From Homalodisca vitripennis (taxonomy: Eukaryota > Arthropoda > Insecta > Hemiptera > Cicadellidae): a DNA stretch of 64,000 nucleotides. Numbering within the stretch: the stretch's first letter is position 1; each line of letters opens with the position of its first letter. Below are positions 1 to 12,733 of the stretch, piece by piece. The stretch spans positions 3,184,501-3,248,500 of the forward strand of contig NC_060207.1 of the NCBI RefSeq assembly GCF_021130785.1. Reading direction: 5' to 3'. A model generated the notes under the pieces. It was given only the letters and a program-made list of their open reading frames with translations. It ran no database searches and had not been told where the DNA came from. Position numbers and translations under genes: made by a program.

Positions 1-254
1 ATAAGAACCATAAATTTTCTTTAGTTACCACACACTACCAGTGATAGTTAGACATCCATCGCAGTTCAGCAATAAAAAGTACAAGTGCACAGTGAGTAAT
101 GGCCAGCACTGTATATTGTAGTCTTGTTAAATGAGGAATACTGTAGAATATAATAAGAACCATAAATTTTCTTTAGTTACCACACACTACCAGTGATAGT
201 TAGACATCCGTCGCAGTTCAGCAATAAAAAGTACAAGTGCACAGTGAGTAATGG
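1..254. repeat. 152-bp tandem duplication at window edge
   Basis: The first ~102 bases reappear from position 153 with only a single-base change in the part compared (catccatcg versus catccgtcg). The offset is 152 bp. The second copy diverges after about position 247. Because the first copy begins at base 1, the array may extend left of the window. No coding content was seen. Confidence 0.85.
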
Positions 255-889
255 TCACTGTCGGGATGTTATCTAAAATGTACAGAAATTGAATTGGGAA
301 ATAAATTTAATTATGGCGGTTTTTCCTTTCCAGCGTTTTAATAAAGTGAATTTTAAAGGCAAACTAGTGACCCTATAGTACTTTCATTGATAGAGCTTAA
401 GCCACCATGCTGCTATGTATGTACAGTAGGTATTAGAAAAAAACATTCAACTTCCTCCATTTATATTTTATAAGTTATACAAGAAGATGAGATATCCGTT
501 ATGCATATAAATACATAAAAATGATAGTAGAAAATTATATGAAGATAATAGAACATTGCCAGCTAACATTGGGTACTGCTATTACGAAGTAATGTTACAC
601 CTATTGATGAGGTAGTTATCTTCTTCTTCACTTACTACTCATTAACTCATTACTACCGCTAATTGACTAATTATATATAGTACGGCAAGTTTAAATTTGG
701 CACACGTACGCCTCGTGACCTAGATAGGGAAATTAAAACATTCCGATAAAGATCAAACATCTATAGGGGTGGAAAAGGAGCTCATTATCTAGTTTTCAAT
801 GTCCCAGAAAGATTAAATGCTACACACCCGTTTTGTATGCTCCCAACATGAATATATACTATTTTATATTAACATCAATGACACACATA
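255..889. other. AT-rich non-coding stretch, nothing recognised
   Basis: Low-complexity AT-rich sequence with frequent stops in all frames. No gene, RNA or element terminus was recognised. Confidence 0.6.
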
Positions 890-1290
890 TGAGATAAAAA
901 TTGCAACTCCTAGAAAATTATATTTTTGATTTAGCTAATTCCCGATTTCCCAGTATAAAGATAGAATTTGACAAAAACTCACAAAACAATAAGGATTTTC
1001 ATGCAGATAAACAACCCATAGAGGTTTTAATGGGAATGTAAATTCCTAAAAGACCTTTGTGTTTAAAACTCTCGGCCTTCATAGTTACGAAACTAAAAAT
1101 ATACGTTGCTTAAGCTCTCACCAGACCAATTAAAGATTTTTCATGACCATCAACTATCGACAAGGAACTCCCAGAAAACTATATTTGGATTTTCGACTAC
1201 CCACTATTCTTGAACGCTTAAATTTAACACAGATGTGTATAAGCACTTAAGAGACTTTATGCATTGAAAACACATTACACGTATATCAAC
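890..1290. repeat. Decayed ~130-bp periodic repeat, copy A
   Basis: Three related phrases occur at about 902 (gcaactcctagaaaa), 1038 (gtaaattcctaaaag) and 1164 (ggaactcccagaaaa), roughly 130 bp apart. Between them are shared blocks such as ttttcatg followed by a cataragg-like motif and tttaatgg. The same order of blocks is found at 37.76-38.11 kb. This suggests an old satellite-like family. Divergence is high and indels are frequent, so exact unit borders cannot be set by eye. Confidence 0.5.
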
Positions 1291-1681
1291 GAATGTACAG
1301 GTATATACTTTCTTGTTTGGAGTAACAAAGGGACAGCTACTACAACGCCGGATACAATTTACAGCAGATTTGAATTATAAAAGCCGGGATTAGTGGATTG
1401 ATGTCTGAAGTATAAATTTACAACTGACGTATGTTTATATATTCTTGATCGAGACAAATTGTAATTCAATCTTTAATTTACATCAGAAGTAAATTATAAT
1501 GGCTTAAAGTAGTCGTTTTTGACCAAGGAAGAGTTTTCAAACTTATACGTGTATATTATATTATATCGACAGTAGCAACTTTGTAATTTTTACTATTTCA
1601 ATAGAAATATGAAGAGAGAGCCTAGTTGTTAGCATTTCAGATCGTCTTAGCCAGGAAAGTTTAGTCTCCTACAATAGGTGC

Positions 1682-4600
1682 ATTCCCAAGTCAGCCAGTT
1701 GCATAGCACAGTAGTGGTACCCCTTTGTCTTAGCAGCTATTCCCAAGTCAGCCAGTTACATAGCACAGTGGTAGTACCCCTGTGTCTTAGCATCTATTTC
1801 CAAGTCAGCCAGTTACATAGCACAGTGGTAGTACCCCTGTGTCTAAGCATCTATTTCCAAGTCAGCCAGTTACATAGCACAGTGGTAGTACCCCTGTGTC
1901 TTAGCATATATTCCCAAGTTAGCCAGTTACATAGCACAATGGTAGTACCCCTGTGTCTTAGCATCTATTTCCAAGTCAGCCAGTTACATAGCAGAGTGGT
2001 AGTACCGCTGTGTCTTCGCATCTATTCCCAAGTTAGCCAGTTACATAGCACAGTGGTAGTACCCTTGTGTCTTAGCATCTATTCCCAAGTCAGCCAGTTG
2101 CATAGCACAGTGGTGGTACCCCTTTGTCTTAGCAGCTATTCCCAAGTCAGCCAGTTGCATAGCACAGTAGTGGTACCCCTTTGTCTTAGCAGCTATTCCC
2201 AAGTCAGCCAGTTACATAGCAGAGTGGTAGTACCCCTGTGTCTTAGCATCCATTTCCAAGTTAGCCAGTTACATAGCACAGTGGTAGTACCCCTGTGTCT
2301 TAGCAGCTATTTCCAAGTCAGCCAGTTACATAGCACAGTGGTAGTACCCCTGTGTCTTAGCATCTATTTCCAAGTCAGCCAGTTACATAGCACAGTGGTA
2401 GTACCCCTGTGTCTTAGCATCTATTCCCAAGTCAGCCAGTTACATAGCACAGTGGTAGTACCCCTGTGTCTTAGCATCTATTTCCAAGTCAGCCAGTTAC
2501 ATAGCAGAGTGGTAGTACCGCTGTGTCTTAGCATCTATTCCCAAGTCAGCCAGTTACATAGCACAGTGGTAGTACCCCTGTGTCTTAGCATCTATTTCCA
2601 AGTCAGCCAGTTACATAGCACAGTGGTAGTACCCCTGTGTCTTAGCATCTATTCCCAAGTCAGCCAGTTACATAGCACAGTGGTAGTACCCCTGTGTCTA
2701 AGCATCTATTTCAAAGTCAGCCAGTTACATAGCACAGTGGTAGTACCCCTGTGTCTTAGCATCTATTCCCAAGTTAGCCAGTTACATAGCACAGTGGTAG
2801 TACGCTTGTGTCTTAGCATCTATTTCCAAGTCAGCCAGTTGCATAGCACAGTGGTGGTACCCCTTTGTCTTAGCATCTATTCCCAAGTCAGCCAGTTGCA
2901 TAGCACAGTGGTGGTACCCCTTTGTCTTAGCAGCTATTCCCAAGTCAGCCAGTTACATAGCAGAGTGGTAGTACCCCTGTGTCTTAGCATCCATTTCCAA
3001 GTTAGCCAGTTACATAGCACAGTGGTAGTACCCCTGTGTCTTAGCATCTATTCCCAAGTTAGCCAGTTACATAGCACAGTGGTAGTACCTCTGTGTTTTA
3101 GCATCTATTTCCAAGTCAGCCAGTTACATAGCACAGTGGTAGTACCCCTGTGTCTTAGCATCTATTCCCAAGTTAGCCAGTTACATAGCACAATGGTAGT
3201 ACCCCTGTGTCTTAGCATCTATTTCCAAGTCAGCCAGTTACATAGCAGAGTGGTAGTACCGCTGTGTCTTAGCATCTATTCCCAAGTTAGCCAGTTACAT
3301 AGCACAGTGGTAGTACCCCTGTGTCTTAGCATCTATTTCCAAGTCAGCCAGTTACATAGCAGAGTGGTAGTACCCCTGTGTCTTAGCATATATTCCCAAG
3401 TTAGCCAGTTACATAGCACAGTGGTAGAACCGCTGTGTCTTAGCATCTATTTCCAAGTCAGCCAGTTACATAGTAGAGTGGTAGTACCCCTGTGTCTTAG
3501 CATCTATTCCCAAGTTAGCCAGTTACATAGCACAGTGGTAGTACCCCTGTGTCTTAGCATCTATTTCCAAGTCAGCCAGTTACATAGCAGAGTGATAGTA
3601 CCCCTGTGTCTTAGCATCTATTCCCAAGTTAGCCAGTTACATAGCACAGTGGTAGTACCCCTATGTCTTAGCAGCTATTCCCAAGTCAGCCAGTTACATA
3701 GCACAGTGGTAGTACCCCTGTGTCTTAGCATCTATTTCCAAGTCAGCCAGTTACATAGCACAGTGGTAGTACCCCTGTGTCTTAGCATCTATTCCCAAGT
3801 CAGCCAGTTACATAGCACAGTGGTAGTACCCCTGTGTCTTAGCATCTATTTCCAAGTCAGCCAGTTACATAGCAGAGTGGTAGTACCGCTGTGTCTTAGC
3901 ATCTATTCCCAAGTCAGCCAGTTACATAGCACAGTAGTAGTACCCCTGTGTCTTAGCAGCTATTCCCAAGTCAGCCAGTTACATAGCACAGTGGTAGTAC
4001 CCCTGTGTCTTAGCATCTATTCCAAGTCAGCCAGTTACATAGCACAGTGGTAGTACCCCTGTGTCTAAGCATCTATTTCCAAGTCAGCCAGTTACATAGC
4101 ACAGTGGTAGTACCCCTGTGTCTTAGCATCTATTCCCAAGTTAGCCAGTTACATAGCACAATGGTAGTACCCCTGTGTCTTAGCATCTATTTCCAAGTCA
4201 GCCAGTTACATAGCAGAGTGGTAGTACCGCTGTGTCTTAGCATCTATTCCCAAGTTAGCCAGTTACATAGCACAGTGGTAGTACGCTTGTGTCTTAGCAT
4301 CTATTCCCAAGTCAGCCAGTTGCATAGCACAGTGGTGGTACCCCTTTGTCTTAGCAGCTATTCCCAAGTCAGCCAGTTGCATAGCACAGTGGTGGTACCC
4401 CTTTGTCTTAGCAGCTATTCCCAAGTCAGCCAGTTACATAGCAGAGTGGTAGTACCCCTGTGTCTTAGCATCCATTTCCAAGTTAGCCAGTTACATAGCA
4501 CAGTGGTAGTACCCCTGTGTCTTAGCATCTATTCCCAAGTTAGCCAGTTACATAGCACAGTGGTAGTACCTCTGTGTTTTAGCATCTATTTCCAAGTCAG

Positions 4601-6035
4601 CCAGTTACATAGCACAGTGGTAGTACCCCTGTGTCTTAGCATCTATTCCCAAGTTAGCCAGTTACATAGCACAGTGGTAGTACCCCTGTGTCTTAGCATC
4701 TATTTCCAAGTCAGCCAGTTACATAGCAGAGTGGTAGTACCGCTGTGTCTTAGCATCTATTCCCAAGTCAGCCAGTTACATAGCACAGTGGTAGTACCCC
4801 TGTGTCTTAGCATCTATTTCCAAGTCAGCCAGTTACATAGCACAGTGGTAGTACCCCTGTGTCTTAGCATCTATTCCCAAGTCAGCCAGTTACATAGCAC
4901 AGTGGTTAGTACCCCTGTGTCTTAAGCATCTATTTCAAAGTCAGCCAGTTACATAGCACAGTGGTAGTACCCCTGTGTCTTAGCATCTATTCCCAAGTTA
5001 GCCAGTTACATAGCACAGTGGTAGTACGCTTGTGTCTTAGCATCTATTTCCAAGTCAGCCAGTTGCATAGCACAGTGGTGGTACCCCTTTGTCTTAGCAT
5101 CTATTTCCAAGTCAGCCAGTTGCATAGCACAGTGGTGGTACCCCTTTGTCTTAGCAGCTATTCCCAAGTCAGCCAGTTACATAGCATACAGCCAGTTACA
5201 TAGCACAGTGGTACTGTGTCTTAGCAGCCAGTCTAACCCCTGTGTCTTAGCATCTATTTCCAAGTCAGCCAGTTACATAGCAGAGTGGTAGTACCCCTGT
5301 GTCTTAGCATATATTCCCAAGTTAGCCAGTTACATAGCACAGTGGTAGTACCGCTGTGTCTTAGCATCTATTTCCAAGTCAGCCAGTTACATAGTAGAGT
5401 GGTAGTACCCCTGTGTCTTAGCATCTATTCCCAAGTTAGCCAGTTACATAGCACAGTGGTAGTACCCCTGTGTCTTAGCATCTATTTCCAAGTCAGCCAG
5501 TTACATAGCAGAGTGGTAGTACCCCTGTGTCTTAGCATCTATTCCCAAGTTAGCCAGTTACATAGCACAGTGGTAGTACCCCTGTGTCTTAGCAGCTATT
5601 CCCAAGTCAGCCAGTTACATAGCACAGTGGTAGTACCCCTGTGTCTTAGCATCTATTTCCAAGTCAGCCAGTTACATAGCACAGTGGTAGTACCCCTGTG
5701 TCTTAGCATCTATTCCCAAGTCAGCCAGTTACATAGCACAGTGGTAGTACCCCTGTGTCTTAGCATCTATTTCCAAGTCAGCCAGTTACATAGCAGAGTG
5801 GTAGTACCGCTGTGTCTTAGCATCTATTCCCAAGTCAGCCAGTTACATAGCACAGTGGTGGTAGTACCCCTGTGTCTTAGCATCTATTCCCAAATTAGCC
5901 AGTTACATAGCACAGTGGTAGTACCCCTGTTTCTTAGCATCTATTTCCAAGTCAGCCAGTTACATAGCAGAGTGGTAGTACCCCTGTGTCTTAGCATATA
6001 TTCCCAAGTTAGCCAGTTACCTAGCACAGTGGTAG
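1682..6035 (+). repeat. 57-bp minisatellite array, about 76 copies
   Basis: The unit is 57 bp and begins near cccaagtcagccagtta. Copies differ by a few substitutions. Two variants commonly alternate, one with ttccaagtcag and often gcagagtgg, the other with tcccaagttag and gcacagtgg, giving a 114-bp dimer. 57 is divisible by 3 and one frame has no stop, so it stays open for 791 codons (1678-4053, GTG at its start) as a 19-residue repeat around QVSQLHSTVVVPLCL. The frame breaks at a missing base near 4022, an extra base near 4905 and another near 4924. Near 5185-5240 units are scrambled and shortened. The frameshifts and absence of non-repeat coding sequence argue for a non-coding minisatellite. 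Confidence 0.95.
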
Positions 6036-9000
6036 TAATTTTAAAGGAAAACCACCCAAAAACTATCAATTCCAAAACTAGACTATACCATGTTCCAAAC
6101 AGTGACATATGTTTTAACATAGGGCACTGTGTCGGTGTGCAGCACAAGAACCACCGCAGTATACAATTTATCCGGGAAAGCTCTGGTTCGGGGGCTTAAC
6201 AATCTTAAGCCCAAGGTCTTCAGTCTTCAAATAACAGCAGATTCAAGCGGTCAGAGCAACTAATCATGTGACAAAAAATGCTCTAAGAAATTTAACACTT
6301 CCTTTTTTACGTGTTAACGGTATATTTGTACCTGCATTATGTTACTAACTTCTAACGATTGAAACTATATAGGGTAATATCACAAATAGGATACAAAATT
6401 ACACCAATGACATTGTAATATGCAATTGTTTAAACCTGCCAATTTTGTTCCTACAGCCATTTTGGACTCGAGATATTAGAACAATTCAGGCTATTGCGTA
6501 CAACAGCATAGAGCGTTTCGTCGTGTATCTTACCTTTATAAGTTAACATATTACATCTGAGGGAGGGATTTAACTAATTATACTTGAAGTATAATGACTA
6601 TTGTGATTAATTTTTAGTACATGAACACACAGAAACTCAGGCTATCGTATAAAAAATGCAGAGTTCTCTGTGCAGTACCAAAGTCGAAATGTAACAAAAA
6701 ATATTTAGGAAAGTGTTAGGTGATGTTCGAGGAGGAAAATATACATAATATAATATATATATCAGGGAAAAAAGAATTATCTTTACTTACAGTAATTTCT
6801 GTCATTTACAGTTCACAGCTGTAGCGCTAGGACCACAAACACAGACTACGAACTGTGTGGTTAGTTTGCATGCCGTTATGCGGGTTAAAACAGCTGCAAC
6901 TGACAGTTTGTGTGATAGGATATCATGTGGCCACCACGATCTCCTGATATGTCCACAAGTAAAAGTTTCCTATGAGTTTCCTCAAACCAAAGGTTTATAA
7001 AGTTAAAGCCCGAAGATGAACTGAAGGACTGTATTCGTGGCATAGTGAAGCAATAAAATGCAGAACTGCCATAGCAGACATGGCATATAATATAGTCAAT
7101 AATATATAGTCCAAAATAGACAACACTAACCAGCTATTTGCCATGTACAATTATTTAACGCTAAACGCAGCTATGGTGGGAAGTGTTGATTCAATAGATA
7201 GTACAGTCTTGCCGATATGCAATTGAATATATTGCAGTAACCTTGATTACTTAAGGCGAATAAATTATCAATGATATCAATCAGTATATACATTGTGCTA
7301 CGGAAACACTATCCCATACACCTCAACACCGCACAACTCTCCTAACATTGGAATCCATTATGTGCTGATCAGTTGCAATGTTCATGGATACATTTAACTA
7401 GAAATGCCTCTTTTTAATAAACTGTTAATACATATTGATAATATACAAATCATATAATTTGAATAAATAATAATACTATGTATGAAAATTTATATTTTGC
7501 TATGCATTTAAATAAATTATAGTGCAAAACTTTTGTTCATCTCGTGAGTTATATTTTTCTAGATTTCTGTATCATTACGGCATTTGTGTTAAATTATACG
7601 TATAATACTTCAAAATATGTTTGTATATATTTATAAACAGTATGCTATATCGTTTAGGCTTGTTTAAAATCTAAGCAAAAGTATTTATCTTACCCTACTT
7701 AATGTAATACATAATAACTATTACAGGTTTTTTTTTGTTGCTATAAATAAATATATATAATGTAAATTATTTTCACATTACATAAATTTTACTTAGTCCT
7801 AAATCATCTTAATAGTGCTTTTATGCAGATAATCAATTCTAATAAACAGCCCTTTCATAAAAAATCAACAGAAATTTTATTTAATACCATATAATTTTGT
7901 AATATTGTAAGTATGAGACCGAAAATAAATGTTTTAACCAAAATAACGTTTTAAACCCATGGTTTTTGTAAATTACTTTGTAATGAGAAGTGCCAGATGT
8001 CAGATCTTCCAGTATTTATTTGTTAAACACAGTCAATGGTTTGTACATGCAGAATTTATAATGTATGGTATTAAGGTATTCCTACTGGCAGTTTTATATA
8101 ATACATATCATAATAGATATCGGGTGAGGTATGGTGTTATATTATCCTAGTAAAAAATGAAGTGAATGTGTGACATAAATGTTTCCACATGCTCTATGAA
8201 ATAAAATATTTTCCGCATCGATTCAAAACATTTTAAATAGTTTATGAGCCGAACGTTATTTTATTAAACATAAAAGTCTAATCAAGATATATATAAACTG
8301 CAAAATATACTTTTAATGTGTTCACATTCACCTTATAAAATTAAACATCATTTGCTATATTTTCGTAATAAATATTGACACTTACTGTAAAAGGTGTTGA
8401 TTGTAAATCTGAGAAATTATTTTGTCAAATCAAATGTAACAATTTGGATGTTCATTTATTACACCTGAAAAAGTAAATTTCCGACTGTTACCGGTGGATA
8501 ACCTAATAAATAACAATTACTTGAGATATAAAAGCTTTTCGCCTATTATTCCGGATGAGTGCTAATTATCTTTAATTAAAAACCACTCAACTGTGGTATA
8601 ACGACTTGGGTTGTAGATATTAATATTCCAGAGTATTTATTTCAATTATCAATGAGACATCGAAGACGATATAAAATATTTTATTATTAGTAAGCTCCTA
8701 GTGAATATTCAGTACAATTTATTACTGAATTGTTTAACTAATAAATATTGTCTGGTTTGTTTTAAATAAAAACCACAGTTCTAAATAAAAACAATGGATT
8801 CATTTTAAACTGGCAAATAATAAGTTAATAAGTTCAAAATTTCAGAATTTTCATCACTCTATTTTCCACAAAGAATTGACAAACCGTTTAGTAAATTTAA
8901 AAGTTCCTTTGGCAAGAAATAAAAATATTAATCAAATATATCAAACTAAAAATCAGAGCTCTCTTCTAAAATAAAATAAAAAGTTTTAAAATAAAAATCC

Positions 9001-9403
9001 ACTACCACTTGGAAATAACTACAATAAAAATGTTCACTTCTAAGTAAACTGACAATAACTAAAAAAAAATAAACTTCTCTTTACACTAGTTAAACCTCAA
9101 CTTTCAAGTCTTTGCAATTCAAATTACAACTCTCTCAAACAATTAATAATGTTCAATTAATTTCCAATTAATAATAAATCACAGTAAAACGGTTCCAGTT
9201 AAATATTAATAAATTACTAAATTTCCAACTTTCAATTAAAGTTATTAAGAAAGTTCAATTTTAATTCACCTTGAATTAGTTATTCAGATTGCTCTGTAGT
9301 TTCTATGAATTTAATTTTTTCCTATAAAAAAGACAACAAAATTAATTTAATATCAGGTCAGGAAGACTATTTGAATAAAACGTACAATAAATTGGGTGCT
9401 TAC
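6036..9403. other. AT-rich non-coding stretch
   Basis: The array frame runs on to 6199 into unique sequence of about 54 residues that I do not recognise. The rest is very AT-rich and dense in stops. A 63-codon frame at 7959-8150 shows no recognisable motif and is probably chance. Positions 8440-9400 are AT-rich and could be intronic if the minus-strand promoter proposed at 9404-9560 is real. Confidence 0.55.
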
Positions 9404-9560
9404 CTCGAAATCCCTCGCGGAAAAAAAATAAGAAACACGGCGCACTCTAATCAACTTAACTCACGAAAATGACCAAAAGAAGGGCGAAAATTATGAGCGG
9501 GGCTTAAATACTTCTCTTTCTAATGAACTATGCAGGAAATCCGCGGTGTTCTCCCATTGG
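9404..9560 (-). promoter_or_regulatory. Possible minus-strand promoter, first exon and splice donor
   Basis: Reading the minus strand, a CCAAT-type box (ccaatgg, 9560-9554) is followed by a TATA-like tatttaag (9510-9503). A more GC-rich leader with pyrimidine and purine tracts comes next, ending in the donor-like tcgag/gtaagc, with the GT at 9403-9402. An AT-rich tract that could be an intron follows to the left. Spacing and order fit a eukaryotic promoter plus a non-coding first exon. It could equally be the promoter of an unrecognised LTR or other element. No downstream exon was identified. Confidence 0.25.
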
Positions 9561-10946
9561 TCCAGCTGTATCAAACAAGGAGAACAATAGTTGCAACAAG
9601 ACAAGTTCTAATCAATTCAAAGCAGTCAACCTGCCTTCCTAACAATTTAAAACTACCAGTACTAACTTGCCAAAGGATTACATGTTCGTTTTTACCCTGA
9701 ATTTTCACAATCTAATCTAAAATTAAATTAAATCCCAATATTTCGATCCCAAAATTTTTATTTAATTTAAGTTTCAATAAAAAAATATAAACCAATTTAG
9801 CTTTAAAAACGCTACATGTGGCTATCGTCGTTTGAATGTTTGTGAGTTATAGGACGTAAGCGATTTAAATTAATTATAGGTAATGGCCTTTTTTGGATTA
9901 ATTAAAATTTAGGTTAAAGTCTTATAATCATTATCTAGTCTATATATAGTCATAATAAACGTACCAATGTCACTATGTTACACAAAAACTACAAGATCTA
10001 AGAACAAGATTCTTGGATAAATATCCCAATAAATTATGGGCAAAGTCATTGAATATTGGAAAAAATGCAGATACAAGCATTTAATTCCTATCAGTCGTTA
10101 AAACATAACCAAAGGAATATTGCTTTAAAAATCCCGCCTACCGCCATTGTGCTTTCCCACCACCTAACACTCTTCAAAAATCTATCTTTCAATCTTACCA
10201 GACACCTGTTCTCTCCCCGCCACTAGGAACCCCTAAGTAGTTCTCTTTATGTAAGTAATATGATGAAATATTACACACCTTTACTATTTTTGGTATGTTA
10301 AATTTAAAGTTTTTCATGTTTTATATATACACACACATTTTACACTCAAACTTTACAAAACTTAATAATTATCCAATATAGCGTCTATATTTTTTACTTA
10401 CTATTTTAAATTTTAGAACGGCTTGTTGTAATAAAATGTAAATTTTTAAATCTATATATATAAAAGAAAGTCGTGTTAGTTACACTATTTATAAGTCAAG
10501 AACGCCTGATCCGATTTGGCTGAAAATTGGTAGGGAGGTAGCTAAGAACTGGGATAAGAACATAGGATACTTTTTATCCCGTTCCCGATTCAGGATTCCG
10601 CCCCACTGGTCTCTAAAAGTTACAGAAATACCCGTAAGAAATGCATTGCAGCAAACATATGTTATTAAGTGAAAGAGCCTTTTCAAATTTAATCAGCTGT
10701 TCTTTGTAAACATGTATAATGCGACAAAAGAAACATATGTTTATATCATTTAATTACTATTTTACATTTCTTTACACTTATAGTTTGAAAGCTTAAGAGA
10801 AACAGCAAATTTTGTTTCAACTGTTTCTGCAATCACTGTGAAACATAGACTTTACTATCCAGATAATACAATTCAAATTTTAATTTTTACAATTGAAAGC
10901 AATTATCTCTGCATCTCCAAGTCAGATTACATTATTTATCATCATT

Positions 10947-12608
10947 TCGACATGCTTTCCATCGAACCCATCTAACCTATGGCACAAATACAAAGATAAT
11001 ATGGCAGAAGATATTTTACATCAAATTCGTGTCAATTCAAGAAATCCCAATCTTGAAATGAATTAGGAGATACATAATAGGGCCTTGCTTTTGATTGAAG
11101 ACATGTGCTATCTGATATGCGGTAGTTTATTAGTCAGGTTAGGAATGCCAGTGCCAAATTGTGAAATGAATGACACATTTAATCGAGAATTGGAACGGAA
11201 ACGTAAATATGATCACCAGGAATTAGATTTAGAAGTTCAAACGAATGTACCCCTGATGAATCCCCAACAAATGGAAGTTTATGATACATTAATGAAGGCA
11301 ACTGATGATGGAAATGGTGGTTTCTATTTCCTGGATGCCCCTGGTGGAACTGGTAAGACATTCCTCATGTCAGTAATTTTAGCCACTGTTCGTGCAAGAT
11401 CCAACACTGCGGTTGCAGTTGCTTCTTCTGGAATAGCAGCCACATTACTAAAAGGATGTCGTACGACACATTCTGCATTAAAATTGCCGTTAAATCTGGA
11501 ATATATTGAAAAACCAACATGCAATATGGCACTCCGCTATGGCCAAAGTTTTATCAGAATCGAAGATCATCATCTGGGACGAATGCACAATCGCGCATAA
11601 ACGTGCATTGGAAGCACTCTACCGAACATTGCAAGATCTACGTAATGACTCGAGATGTTTTGGAGGCTCAATGATTTTACTGCCTGGCGATTTCCGCCAA
11701 ACATTGCCAGTAATTCCCAGATCGACTGCTGCCGACGAGATAAACGCTTGCCTCAAATCATCGAATCTATGTTAAGAAACTTCAGCTGACAACAAACATG
11801 AGAGTTGCATTGTTGAACGATACATCTGCTGAAGATTTCTCTGAGCAATTGCTGACTATCGGTAATCGTCGAGTACCTGTCGACGAATCGAGCGGATTGA
11901 TTTCATTTCCTCCGAATTTCTATAACTTTGTCTCATCGAAAGACGAACTCATTAACAAAGTATTCCCAAACATCATTACTAACCTCAAAAATAATGAATG
12001 GTTGAGTGAGCGAGCAATTTTGGTAGCTAAGAATAAAGATGTAGATGACTTAAACTACATAGTTCAGAATGAGATCATTGGTACACTGCATTCTATCAAA
12101 TCTATTGACTGTGTAGCAAATGAAGGTGATGCCACCAACTATCCAATTGAATTTTTAAACTCCTTGGATGTACCTGGCTTACCACAGCACAATTTACAAC
12201 TAAAGTTTGGTTGTTGTAATCATGCTTAAAAACTTAAACCAGCCAAAACTGTGCAACGGAACACATTTGGTGGTAAGTAAATTGATGAACAATTTTATTT
12301 ACGCCACAATACTCAAAGGAAAATTCAAAGGTGAGGAAGTTGTCATTCCGAGTATCCCGATGATCCCAACCGACATGCCATTTCAATTTAAACGACTTCA
12401 ATTTCTGATCCGTCTTGCATTCGCCATGACTGTAAATAAGTCACAAGGCCAATCGTTAAAAGTTTGTGGTCTTAATCTCGAACATCCATGTTTTTCCCAT
12501 GGTCCATTATATGTGGCATGTTCACAGGTCGGAAGACCTTCCGCGTTATTTTTTTCGCGCCTAATAAAAAAAAAACAAAAAATGGTTTATCACAAGGTGC
12601 TACAATAA
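10947..12608 (+). pseudogene. Helitron Pif1-like helicase fragment
   Basis: This is the C-terminal SF1B (Pif1/RecD-like) DNA helicase domain of a Helitron transposase, which in intact elements unwinds DNA during rolling-circle transposition. Homology starts near 10950 (LWHKYKDNMAEDIL at about 10977). It includes motif I DAPGGTGKT (11334-11360), motif II IIIWDEC (Asp-Glu 11578-11583), motif III GDFRQTLPVIPR (11686-11721) and the MTVNKSQGQSL motif (from 12425). The last motif reads ACSQVG, where the family has ACSRVG, so the arginine finger is lost (codon 12525-12527). Damage: an in-frame TAG at 11064-11066, and frameshifts near 11525-11545, 11770, 12205 and in the A-run near 12570. The open pieces are 11085-11600, 11506-11775, 11798-12229 and 12207-12608, and all belong to this one broken gene. 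Confidence 0.93.
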
Positions 12609-12705
12609 ATGGCAAATAAAGAATCATTGAATAATTATATTTTTTTATTTACAATTATCCTAATTTAAAAAGTACAAAATGTGATCATGTGATATTGCCT
12701 TTAAG

Positions 12706-12721
12706 GCGGAACAAAGTTCGC
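12706..12721 (+). terminator. Helitron 3' subterminal hairpin
   Basis: The stem gcggaac/gttcgc has a 3-nt loop (aaa) and one bulged G. It ends 12 nt before the terminal CTAG. In Helitrons this hairpin acts as the rolling-circle termination signal. Confidence 0.8.
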
Positions 12722-12733
12722 TGGGTCAGCTAG

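Larger units (their letters stand above)
10451..12733 (+). mobile_element. Helitron with intact termini and broken helicase
   Basis: The 5' end is TCTATATATATAAAAG, preceded by A (10450). The 3' end is CTAG (12730-12733), followed by T. This matches the Helitron rule of TC...CTRR inserted between A and T without a target duplication. A short hairpin (12706-12721) lies 12 nt before the 3' end, as expected. The element is 2283 bp, too short for an autonomous Helitron of about 5-6 kb. Only the helicase half of the Rep/Helicase protein is present, so the Rep nuclease part has been lost by internal deletion. Several frameshifts and stops show that it is dead for self-mobilisation, though it keeps ends that could be acted on in trans. 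Confidence 0.9.

Noticed and set aside
1678..4053. 791-codon open frame as a real repetitive protein
   Set aside because: It starts at GTG inside the array, has no non-repeat coding flank, and is broken by one-base indels at about 4022, 4905 and 4924. The open frame follows from a 57-bp period.
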